A DNA stretch of 64,000 nt, taken from NCBI GenBank assembly GCA_977006965.1, contig OZ345355.1, positions 3,472,001 to 3,536,000 on the forward strand, read 5' to 3'. The stretch's first letter is position 1. Each line of letters begins with the position of its first letter. This document shows, one piece after another, positions 11,300-20,320 of this stretch. Source of the stretch: Phymatolithon calcareum. Lineage: Eukaryota > Rhodophyta > Florideophyceae > Hapalidiales. A program made the translations under genes and the position numbers. The notes beneath the pieces were generated by a model. The model did no database searches. It had not been told where the DNA came from and saw nothing but the letters and a program-made list of their open reading frames with translations.

Positions 11300-13090
11300 T
11301 TGCGATGAATGACACTAGCTAACGAATGGCACATTCTTCCGGTAGCCTATATTTAGATGCGACGCAACTAATCGCGCGAAGCAACTGTGCCGTTCCTGGT
11401 CACTGTCAATCAACTAGCTGTTGAGAAGCATTTCATTGTCCAATGTTCTCTAAACTATATGAAGGATGCTTCCAGCGACATGTCGGATTTTTCCAGCTCC
11501 TCATAGAATGAACTGCTTTCTTTTCTCCTGAACAAGCAGAAGTATCGAACTCTTGACAAGAAATTGGTGGTGACCAAAGACAATCTGGACGGCGTGTGAT
11601 ATGATGCCTTGTACTGAGGATTGATGAGACAGATTAAGGCATGAAAGTTCCAGTTTCTGAAATCAGAAAGTTGAAAAAGACCCCAAACCATTCGAATGAA
11701 GTGTTACGCGTTAAGCAGTGCCACTGTGATGGCGGAAGATTCCTCCTTGTGGTCTCCGCTGCCGATTTGGAGAACAATGTTGAAAATGACATACGCAAGA
11801 CAGGGCCGTGAGATGCACAGCTGAGCCATACGGTTCTGAAAGTTCTTACGAAGTGTCTTCCACCTGTCAGTGCTGAAGTCTAGATCGTAAATGAATGCGA
11901 GCGGGATGAAAGTGGCGGCGTAGACCGAGAAGATCCGCAGATCACACCGTTGTTCACAAGACGTTTCGAATTTTCGCAAACCACATTGGCACAAGATGAA
12001 GCACTGCAATTGTGGTCCTCTTTATAGTGTACTAAATTGTAGTCGTGGTCAGAGGTTAGTGAGATAATATCAGGTCGACTGTTTGAGAGACGGACATGTC
12101 TCAGAGGAGAACTTTCCGCGGCTCTTCACATTAAAATCTACAGCCCTTTTTTGATATTGTTCTTCATAAAGCTGAACCCATCGCATATGGAGTACAGTAT
12201 CAGGTTGGTGGCAATATATTGGAGTCAATCATCGTACGTTGTTCTCGTAAGCGGGACGTATCTGGCAAACTGTGTTACCACATCCTTGACAGCTAGAACG
12301 TAGACAGTGGCGTTCGAAGATATAGCCCTGTATTGAGGGAATGTTATAAGCCAATAGCTGCTGCCCCCCCACAAAGCACCAATAAAGTAATACATCTCTC
12401 ACTACGGCAACTCTCTACAACACTGAACTTTATGAAAGAGTACAATTTGAAGATACAGTCGTTCTCTTCAGGGGTGTTATCGCACGCGTTAGTTTCACTT
12501 CTGTGATAAAATATCTGTGAAGGAACGCATGGTAGCTTCTCAGCTTGCCTTTAAAGCCGTCGCGAGCTCTCTTCTGTTCTCTTTCTAATGGTGTGTGTCA
12601 GTCCGGTGAAATGACTACCCTCTCACATTGATCTGTGTTTTTTCCAAAAGGTCACTTTTTTCGTGAGAAGAACAGGCCAAATTCCATTAGTTCTCCTTCA
12701 AAAGAAAGCCCGTTACTAATTTCCAAACACTACCCAATTTTTTATCAGATTCTCTTCAGAAAATAATGAATACTCTATCCCCCTATTGGTCTAGAAAGCA
12801 GCGCTTCTATTTTAAGCACGCTTCTTCCCGACCTATCGTTAGTCATGAAACGATTCCACCCGAAGCAAGAACCGCTTCCTGTACACATGTATACTCCAAA
12901 CAAGGGCCTCGGACGGAAATGAACGGAAAACGTGGAGATTGTTAAAGTGCTCTCTGAAAAATGGAAGAATCCCGGAGAGATTGCACAAAGAGTTAGACCG
13001 TCACGTGCTAGCATACAAAACGTTGTTCTTGCTTACAGTGTGCCGTCGTATTCGTAATTGATGAGTAGCAGTTTTCGCTATAGTGTCCAT
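11300..13090. other. Spacer with one unexplained minus-strand frame (11704-12009)
   Basis: The only sizeable frame is 101 codons on the minus strand at 11704-12009, ATG-initiated and Cys- and Phe-rich. I do not recognise it and it has no supporting neighbours. The rest shows no gene, RNA or repeat that I can support. Confidence 0.3.
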
Positions 13091-13099
13091 GTAGTGCAT

Positions 13100-13910
13100 G
13101 TTTCCCCTTTTTGAGTGGCCATCTAGTGAATTTCCTCGAAAGATAATAGAATCGCTCAAAACTCTTTCCAAAAGTGGCACAGGGGGGATTCGAACTTCGA
13201 CTTTTCTATGAGTTCGCATGCTGGATGATCTAAAAATTGGAGGCCAATAATGCATCTGGTATGGAGTGACATATTTATGAAAGATCAGAAAGTCAAATTT
13301 ACTGATGACCTCATTAGACTCTTCACAGGAATAATCACTGCGAGCATTCGAACTCTCGACGTTTTTCTCAGTTGATATTCTAGAAGATCAGAAATTGGAG
13401 GGCCTATCATACATCTCATACTGAGTATCATATGTATGACAGATCAGAAAGTAAATAATAATGTCACCAGACTCTTCACAAAAAGAGGAACTGCCCAGAT
13501 TCGAACCGTTGATCTTCCCTTGAGTTTGCATGTAAAAGAACTGAAAGTTGAGAAGTATCAAACATCTGGTGCAGAATGACATGTTTATGATAGATAAGAA
13601 ATTGTATATTAACGTGGAAAATCTCTTAGCGAAAACAGGCACTCTCGGGGCTCGAACCGATGATCTTTCTCTCTGAAAATGGCAGGCATATTGTTCTATA
13701 AATCTGACGCTGAGCGCTATATGTATAAAAATTTAATAGTATGGTCGTATGACTCATCGCAAAAAGAGACAATTTCGCCATTCGAACCCTAGATCTTTGC
13801 TTGTGTTGGCATATTAGGACATCTGAATTTTGGGCCCTATAATACATCCAACACTGAGTGCCATATGTATGATACACCAGAAAGATAATAGTAATGCTTT
13901 GTAAGAATAT
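13100..13910 (-). repeat. Tandem array of ~150-bp units with tRNA-like T-arm/B-box
   Basis: Five degenerate units. On the minus strand each contains a B-box-like core at about 13193, 13347, 13501, 13653 and 13783 (spacing 154, 154, 152, 130). The cores read AGTTCGAATCC, AGTTCGAATGC, GGTTCGAATCT, GGTTCGAGCCC and GGTTCGAATGG. Upstream of the core in unit 1 are AGCATGCGAACTC and a D-arm-like TAGATCATCCAGC, as in a tRNA body. Downstream, four of the five units have a T4-T5 run, as a pol III terminator would. Between tRNA-like parts the units share CATATGTATGA and AGATCAGAAAGT words. They could be tRNA pseudogenes or a tandem tRNA-derived SINE. Confidence 0.65.
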
Positions 13911-14084
13911 AATGTCTGAACTGCGGGAGAGATCAGAGCGTTCCATCTTAAGGAGTTGTGAACTTCACGCGCGGATATGGGCAAGAAGTCCAGAGCGGGT
14001 ACCCTGCACATGATGTCGGTGTCGTGCAGGTCCCATTTAATGTTGTTGTAAATTGAGGAAGCTGTTTGTGTAGCAAGAATGGTT

Positions 14085-14520
14085 TCATGATGACGGTGTC
14101 GGGGTTGTGTGTGGAGAGCAGATGTCATGTTGTTGTCTCCTGGAAAGAAATGAGATGTGCAAATCAGAGCAGTATATATTCTTCGCGCGCAACTGCGTTG
14201 GGGTAGGAATACGGTCTCGAACAAAATCCCGCAGAAGAGAATATGCCGTATCGAAAGACAAATGGTCTAGAGAGAGTCTGTCCGAGAACGCAAATGAGTC
14301 CGACATGAGATCGGACAGGATGATATATCCGTCTGAATCGAGTTTCTCACGCTTTGATCTGAAGAAGTACTGATCCAAGAAGTTTAACGAAGCGCGTATC
14401 TGCGCTCGTGGTGCGCCGTGGATCCCGTTGAAATTGATTTCAGAGCACGCGGAATCAAATGCGGAGTGAAATACTGCGGCACGATTTTGCTTCAGATTAT
14501 TGTCCGTGAGGTGAAAAAAC
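14085..14520 (-). pseudogene. C-terminal continuation of the unknown protein at 14492-16270, in another frame
   Basis: Immediately past the stop of the 592-codon frame, a second minus-strand frame runs without interruption from about 14520 down to a stop at 14085. Its composition is protein-like (for example LSDLMSDSFAFSDRLSLDHL). It overlaps the end of the upstream frame at a run of six T (plus 14514-14519 are A), where one extra T would fuse the two frames. I therefore read it as the natural C-terminus, cut off by a one-base loss in a homopolymer or by a sequencing error. There is no ATG at a sensible place for an independent start. Confidence 0.55.
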
Positions 14521-16270
14521 GTCTTGTGTGGTGGTCACATTCCCAAGGATCGTAAAAATCCCTGCATGTTGAAGAAAGGGTCATTCGTGTTACTTCGGAA
14601 AGTTCATCTTCCACCTCCAGTCGCTGTGTGTTGTCGATTGGAGAGACTAAAACTATTACTTCAGTAGCCACTGATTCATCGAATAAACTGCGCACCTCAG
14701 CTGTTCTATTGATAAGTCCTTCCCACCACCCTCCAGACGGTAGTACGTCTGTGAACCCGTCCGTGCGCAGCTGGGGGTCTTTGTGCTTAAATCCGAACCC
14801 CTGATTGTGACGTCGTACGATTTGAAAGCCATCCTTGTCCGGCATCTCGTGGACGGCGTGTGAGGCAAACAGAGTAGCAGTTGGGATACTTAGCTTACTT
14901 GAGGTCTTTCTCGGCTTAGAACGGGGAAGTGGCAAAATCGAAGAGGGTTTTGCTTGCGTTGAGGGAAAAGAGGATTTCTCTGCAATTCGAATTGAATGTC
15001 TCAGAGATGGATTGCCCTTTTTAGCGCTGGAGGCCTGCGGAGAAGTTCTAAAACGGAAACGGTGTTTTTCTCGATGTAATGTGCTCGGAACAATGGTATC
15101 GTCCTCAGTCCTGGAGTTCGGCCCTGCTGGCAATATTGCATATCTGTTAGGTACGGGCTCGCGTTCTGCCGATGATGGAGGGATTGGAGCCGACTGAGCA
15201 TGATGATCACAATCTTCTCCTCGGAGAATCTGGAGAAGACGGTACGATTTCGTCTTCACGGACGTCTTCGGCTTCTCTCGTGCGTTCACTATTTTCGTTC
15301 GTATCGGAAAGGTAGGATGGAAGATGTTTCTGATGGTCTTGCGTCTCTTTTGCTGAGACTTCGGGCCAGAGTGCTGTTCTTCGAATACCTTTAGTAAACT
15401 TGGTAGTGTAGCACTGAACTTAGCGGCAGCCAGATATCTTTCAGAAAACGTTACCAGTCTCTGAAACAGAAACGTCATAGCTGGGATAGGCTCTTCTTCG
15501 GCGATGCTCGCTGGAGAGTCTTTTTTTGCGACAAAGTCGTACAAATTGGAATCAGCGAAACCCTTCTGTACTACGGCTTCGTTGATAGTTTTATAGAGCC
15601 TGTCAACACGTATGACGAATGCTTTGCAGTGCGCCGAGCTGGGTGAGTGTGCAGACGTTCGTGACCACCTGAAAAGTGCCTCCGAAATAAACCTGAAGAC
15701 GGGAAGTGAGCGAGAATCCGAGAGCGAGGGTGTAGAAAAAAAGCTAAGCCGGGGACTGTGCTGATAGAGAAGGGCAGAGAGAACTGGAGCTTGCTCTGGG
15801 TTGTGGAACAGTCCCGCTGCGATACAGGCGTGTCGAAGAATTTGGACAGCATGAATAGTTGGGAAGAGATCAGCTTCCAGGACAGCCTTCTTTATCTCGG
15901 AAACGCGAACGTTTCTAGCATATTGTTTCTCGCATTCAGAAGCATATGAGTATTTTCCGTGAGTAACTGTTGCTTTCCCGAACGAGAGCACAATGCATAT
16001 CTTATCGTGATTGCGCATGGGAAATGCAAGCTCTGAAAAAGCGTTCAGTGCGTTCCGAATATCAACCATCTCGTTCGGAAAGATACTTCTAGAATCTTTG
16101 CGAGTGTCCAGAAGAGCCTTAATAAGCCCACGAGAGTAGCGCTGTGAAATCTCGGGATGATGGAGAACGAAAAGGCGATAAACGCCATCTATAACTTGAA
16201 CGCGGAATCTGGCAGTTTTGTCGACGATATTTCCACCGATGCCTTTAGCGACGGACTTAATGATGGGCAC
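14492..16270 (-). CDS. Unknown protein, 592-codon frame lacking an ATG start
   Basis: Long open minus-strand frame with no family I recognise. The first codon of the open segment is not ATG and the next in-frame upstream codons lead to a stop at 16313-16315. The first internal ATG is about 67 codons in, so the N-terminus must come from elsewhere. The N-terminal third is helical and well mixed. The middle (about residues 300-460) is Ser/Pro/Arg/Lys-rich and probably disordered, with RKTIRNIFHPTFPIRTKIV. The C-terminal part is acidic and ends with DFYDPWECDHHTRR. No transmembrane or signal segment is visible. The frame is extended at both ends by other frames (16285-16468 and 14085-14520), so the true gene is probably about 750-800 codons. 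A host gene or an unusual element gene are both possible. Confidence 0.55.
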   Translation of the reverse strand: MPIIKSVAKGIGGNIVDKTARFRVQVIDGVYRLFVLHHPEISQRYSRGLIKALLDTRKDSRSIFPNEMVDIRNALNAFSELAFPMRNHDKICIVLSFGKATVTHGKYSYASECEKQYARNVRVSEIKKAVLEADLFPTIHAVQILRHACIAAGLFHNPEQAPVLSALLYQHSPRLSFFSTPSLSDSRSLPVFRFISEALFRWSRTSAHSPSSAHCKAFVIRVDRLYKTINEAVVQKGFADSNLYDFVAKKDSPASIAEEEPIPAMTFLFQRLVTFSERYLAAAKFSATLPSLLKVFEEQHSGPKSQQKRRKTIRNIFHPTFPIRTKIVNAREKPKTSVKTKSYRLLQILRGEDCDHHAQSAPIPPSSAEREPVPNRYAILPAGPNSRTEDDTIVPSTLHREKHRFRFRTSPQASSAKKGNPSLRHSIRIAEKSSFPSTQAKPSSILPLPRSKPRKTSSKLSIPTATLFASHAVHEMPDKDGFQIVRRHNQGFGFKHKDPQLRTDGFTDVLPSGGWWEGLINRTAEVRSLFDESVATEVIVLVSPIDNTQRLEVEDELSEVTRMTLSSTCRDFYDPWECDHHTRRFFTSRTII

Positions 16271-16280
16271 AGGGATTTCG

Positions 16281-16468
16281 TCAACAACTACAAATGAGAT
16301 GAAAGCTCTGATTCACGCCGTAGGCTCCTTTCAAGAAGGGATCGTAGTAGTTCTGAAGAGCTTTGACTTCGTTAGTTGGGCGAACCGCGGTTTCGGCTGG
16401 TACAATGATACGTGTTACATCGACAAGGACGAGAGAAACGTTATAATTGAAGAAGAAGTTTGATCTCG
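16281..16468 (-). pseudogene. N-terminal extension of the unknown 14-16 kb protein, in another frame
   Basis: A minus-strand frame from just after a TAA near 16470 to a TGA at 16281-16283 reads as ordinary protein (VSLVLVDVTRIIVPAETAV, then NEVKALQNYYDPFLKGAYG). It overlaps the start of the 592-codon frame by about 30 bases. Removing one base around 16285-16310, or a short intron, would connect them. No ATG lies in it, so the start codon is still further upstream or behind an intron. Confidence 0.45.
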
Positions 16469-16519
16469 AATCTTAAGTCTTATGAGCACGATTGACGTGG
16501 GGAAAAGATTGGCCGCGCT

Positions 16520-16900
16520 TCATGAAGAATATCTGTCCATTGTGAATAAAAAGACAGTGTGAAAGGACAAGTAGAGAGATTGATATTTTAGGATGACGAG
16601 TTTGACCGGAGGAGAAGGGAATACGAATTTTCTTTGTTGAAGGTCTGAACACGACCGTGCAACGTAATGAGTACAGCGTTTCTGAAGATCAGACAGGAAA
16701 TTAGAGCAAACAAAATAAATTGAGTGGTTATCTACATGAATGACATATTTCCGTTTCTGGGGTAGAGGATTGACTAAAGAGCATACTCCACAAAACCAGA
16801 GTACCAATGAATCTTTGAGGGTAATTATATCAGTCTTGCGCGTCGGTTCTGATAGGGAAGTGTTACAATTTTTCTCGAAATTGTGATTGGTACTTGACAT
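16520..16900 (-). CDS. Hypothetical 126-residue frame
   Basis: ATG at 16898-16900, stop at 16520. Rich in Ser, Cys and hydrophobic residues; no motif I recognise. It lies upstream of, and on the same strand as, the unknown 14-16 kb gene, so it might be an exon or leader of it. It could also be a chance frame. Coding status is unproven. Confidence 0.25.
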   Translation of the reverse strand: MSSTNHNFEKNCNTSLSEPTRKTDIITLKDSLVLWFCGVCSLVNPLPQKRKYVIHVDNHSIYFVCSNFLSDLQKRCTHYVARSCSDLQQRKFVFPSPPVKLVILKYQSLYLSFHTVFLFTMDRYSS

Positions 16901-17237
16901 ACATTAAACATTAAGTCGTTTGTTCTTCTGGTAGCTCACCACTGCTCATTGCTGAGACACACTACAAGAAATAAACTGAGATCTTTGTTTTCAGATTGAG
17001 ATGTGATTACTTTCTCTACTGAAAACTCAGGAACGAGCAAGAAGAGAAGTATCTCGGAGTAACAAATGATGAGGAAGAGACATCAAGTTCGAAATCGAGC
17101 GAAAGAACTAAGAAGAAGAAAAATGTCATCGGAAAGATATGACAGTTGCGAGTTTTCCGCGACACCAGCCGCTCGCCAACACTGCAAACATGTGTAGCGC
17201 GCGCAAGTAGTGTTCTACGCGAGCACCGACGGATAAC
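16901..17237. other. Spacer, no gene seen
   Basis: AT-rich with an AAGAAGAAG patch; nothing identifiable. Confidence 0.35.
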
Positions 17238-17398
17238 TGCCAGTGCGCGAGAGTATTCGCGCACCATTTTCCTGGACAGGCACACTTACGCGCAGGGTAC
17301 TGATCAACACGCGTTGATGAGCGCAGTACAAGCCTACCTTTCGCGCGAGTGTGCACGCTCGGGAACATGATGCGCGAATACTCTCGCGCACTGCCGAA
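17238..17398. mobile_element. Hairpin element 1 with perfect 21-bp inverted ends
   Basis: The arm GTGCGCGAGAGTATTCGCGC (plus A) near 17242-17264 is repeated in exact inverse near 17373-17395. Inside is a smaller inverted pair around GATCAACACGCGTTGATG. The GC-rich, CG-dense composition stands out from the AT-rich surroundings. Two diverged relatives follow (17485, 17772), sharing a GTAC-x-GATCAA...TGATGCGC core. It looks like a foldback or MITE-type element; no coding capacity. Confidence 0.55.
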
Positions 17399-17484
17399 TA
17401 ACTAACAAAACATAAGATTATCCAATTTTCTGGGCCTGCCGATTCGGTAAACATTATCACAATTTCGCCTGCAAAATAATGTAA

Positions 17485-17925
17485 ACCTATTTTTTGATAT
17501 TTTTTGCGCCGGCTCGTGCTTTTTTTCCGCACCATGCTCACATACACCTGCGCACAGCGTACCGATCAAGGAACCTCGATGCGCTGATTCCATGCGCATC
17601 CGGCCCGTACTTCCCATCAATCGAGTACATGGTGGGCCAGAATCAGTGCACCCGGCCAAAAACTACTCGCGAAAAAGGTTTGGAAAAAACGCTGAGCCTT
17701 CGAGGGGAAATAATTGTATGATATATTCTGCTACGTAAACATGAAATCTTTTTATCTGATTATTTTCGAGTAAGGCGCTTACATTTTGCGCAAATTTTCC
17801 CAGACACACACGTACCTGCATTGTACCAATCAACGTGCCTTGATGCGTTTATTCTAGGTGAGTCCTGCTCGTGTTTCTGCGCACTCGGGAACATTGTTCG
17901 CCAATACAGTTGCATTCTGCAATAA
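17485..17925. repeat. Two diverged relatives of hairpin element 1
   Basis: The copy at about 17485-17640 has GTACCGATCAAGG, then CTCGATGCGCTG. The copy at about 17772-17925 has GTACCAATCAACG, then CTTGATGCG, and near its end CGCACTCGGGAACATTGTTCGC, matching CACGCTCGGGAACATGATGCGC of element 1. Long perfect inverted ends are not preserved in these two. Confidence 0.45.
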
Positions 17926-18557
17926 AATAAGACAAAAAGTTGATTTATAACTCCGAGAATAGTTTTTGACAAATAGTAGGTGATCTATAATCCGGCTGAC
18001 GGGCGAATGAAGTGATGCTATTAATGTCGATTCATTTTTGACGAATTAAATTAATTCGGATGTCCGGCACTAATAAATCCTGTTCACAGTATTCCCTTCG
18101 TCATCGTCGGGAACTTTGACCGTTCAATTTCCAATTGGACGAGTTTCTCGACCCAGTAGCAAAAGGCGACGTTGCAAGGCAACAGAGATAGAGACTTCAC
18201 AAAGTAGTTTTTCAAGAAAATTTGGATTCAAAAAATAAAACCAAAATTACGTTCTGAGCGAAGAATGTATTGATTTTCCAAGCCGTGCATCACGTCATGG
18301 GCTCCGTGATGGAGACAGCACCCGTGCTTCACACCAATACCACTCTGCGGAACAATCTTGTCAGCCTGCACCCATTATGATTGGCTGCAACGTGCGCTTA
18401 TACTCGATGGCCCCGCGTTGGACCAGGGAGCTCGTGTAGTGTATGCTATGCTATAATGCATCTCCTTTCTTTTCTTAGTCTTTGGGTTAGAATATTTAAT
18501 ATTAGTAAACTAAGTTACTTTTCTACAGCGAGGGCATCGGCCTGCTTCAGATTAGGA
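17926..18557. other. Spacer, no gene seen
   Basis: AT-rich, only short frames. No repeat partner seen except at the very end (18558 onwards). Confidence 0.35.
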
Positions 18558-18725
18558 TCCTTTGAAAGAAACACTAGTACCTGAATTGACGCCACATTCG
18601 AAATTTTGCTAGCACCCATTGCAAGATGTTCTGCAAAAATGCAGAAAAAATTTAAATCTAACGAAAATGATGTGAGCTTCACGACTGTACGCTTCCGCTT
18701 GTTCTTCAAGTAGGAATTGCTTCAT
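18558..18725. repeat. Dispersed repeat D1, copy 1
   Basis: About 165 bp matching 36395-36562 in the same orientation. Shared landmarks in order are CTTTGAAAGAAACACTAGTAC, ATGTTC near the middle, GAGCTTCAC-ACTGTACG, and TAGGAAT at the end. On the minus strand both copies can be read as a frame with KR-RTVVKL at one end and QVLVFLSK at the other. A degenerate coding origin is therefore possible. Too short to classify. Confidence 0.6.
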
Positions 18726-18741
18726 TTCGGGACATCCGTGA

Positions 18742-19281
18742 TTGCTACGTAATTTTTCTTTCCGATTTTCCACGGTTATGCTCGCGTTCACGGTCCCAAC
18801 GCAGTGCTGTGATCATCGATTGTATCGCTCATCCAATAATGGGGTACGTGCCCCACCGCGCCAGATGGGACTTACCCTCGGATATTTTTCCACACCATTC
18901 CATCATCTCTTTTGTATCTTCGCCCAATCATATCATTCGAACATAAGGTTTTTTGGTCTTCAGTGCCAGCTTACGGTCGAGAGTCATCGTTATGAAGAAA
19001 CTAGTCTCGGAAAACGATCCTACGAAGATTATGAATCAAGTGCCGATGTGTCCAAGATTATCGATTATATCGATCTCACGGTTGATAGTGATTCTGATGA
19101 GAACATTTCTAGTAGAGATGAAACCAGTTCTGATATTGATTCCGATTTTAATGATCTGCTAGTTTTTCGTTTTCTTTTTTTAGAAGCTGAGAGGATGGTT
19201 CTATTTATGAAGATGATATCTATGATGATATTTTTGACGATTTGGATATTGTTCATGTGTTCGATGTCTCCGATTGAGTAA
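18742..19281 (+). CDS. Small acidic protein frame with SUMO-interaction-like motif
   Basis: 179-codon frame. The middle is strongly acidic and includes IIDYIDLTVDSDSDE (about 19050-19100). A hydrophobic I/V-x-D-L-T core followed by Asp/Ser/Glu is the signature of SUMO-interacting motifs. After about 19160 the frame turns hydrophobic. An overlapping frame instead reads SIYEDDIYDDIFDDLDIVHV up to a stop near 19279, which fits the acidic character far better. A frameshift or tiny intron near 19165-19190 (a T-rich run ending in AG) is likely. Function unknown; the motif is suggestive only. Confidence 0.4.
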   Translation: MLRNFSFRFSTVMLAFTVPTQCCDHRLYRSSNNGVRAPPRQMGLTLGYFSTPFHHLFCIFAQSYHSNIRFFGLQCQLTVESHRYEETSLGKRSYEDYESSADVSKIIDYIDLTVDSDSDENISSRDETSSDIDSDFNDLLVFRFLFLEAERMVLFMKMISMMIFLTIWILFMCSMSPIE

Positions 19282-20320
19282 ATCATCATGATTTTCTTCT
19301 CTCTTCTGATAAACATTATTTTTCAATTGTATTTTTGTGCTTATTTATTTTATGATACAGTTGATGATACATCATTCATTGCATTCTTTCTGCTAGGAAT
19401 GATAAGATGGAATCATACCGACATCCATCTATTCTTCAACAGGCTCTCTGATTCGATTCGTCTTTAGCATCTCATATAACGAGCGGTCTAAACTAATGGA
19501 GGATAGTCCTGTGATGTGGCATATCAGCAAATGTTGCTCTAAGTAAGGACAGACGTTTCGGCTATGTACTGAGCAATCTTCTAACACTTTTCTAATTAAT
19601 GTAAAGTAAATTAATTTTGCTAAAGCCGTGTTGGAAGTGGTACTTTCGACCAGAATATAAATATTCTGTTCCCCATTAACGATTTTCGGGACCTTCGAAA
19701 AATGCGCCGTGAGCAAGCTCTTTAGAACACGTGGCAAAATTGTGCTATTTAAAACCCACAGGGGACACATATAATGCACACTCTTTCTACAGCGCCTTAT
19801 GAAGGGACCACTGAAATAGTAATGATAAGTAGACGTGTAAACATGTACACATTCACTTGTTTACAGCCATTATGATAGATATAGTGCTGAGAATGTGCGT
19901 CAAAACGCCGTGTACACTTCTGCATCTGCGTGACAGAGTTGCTCTGCTTCCAGACTCCGTTCCGTGGCCCTGCAGCCAGATACTTCAATTGGTGGCACTG
20001 CATCCAGAACGGACTTGTGAAATGAGAGCCCTGCTTCAATTACGTGTCTTCTTCTATTGGCAGTAATACGCCTCAAATTGTAGAGAATAGTTCAAGACTT
20101 TTCCACAAGGTCTATCTAGACCGGACTCGCGCGACAAAGGAACATTTAACGATCAACTCAATGAACTATCAACAACAAAATCCTCCTGTTCTTACAAGCA
20201 GCATAGAGCAAGAAAAATAGAGAGGCTCGTAACCGAGACGGCCTTCATTTGGAACGAGGTTTCGACGCTTATCTCCCATTTAAAAAAACGATATTCTACA
20301 GCGACCCAAACAGAACAAAA
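19282..20320. other. Spacer between acidic frame and satellite
   Basis: AT-rich to mixed. Minus-strand frames at 19429-19779 (116 codons) and 19797-20039 (80 codons) have no recognisable motif and I do not call them genes. Confidence 0.35.

Noticed and set aside
13193-13790. Five functional tRNA genes
   Set aside because: Acceptor and D stems do not close convincingly and bases at invariant positions are missing; relics or SINE units fit better.
13100-13910. CRISPR-like array
   Set aside because: Repeats are long, degenerate and ~150 bp apart with tRNA-like content; the genome is eukaryotic and there are no short constant repeats with unique spacers.
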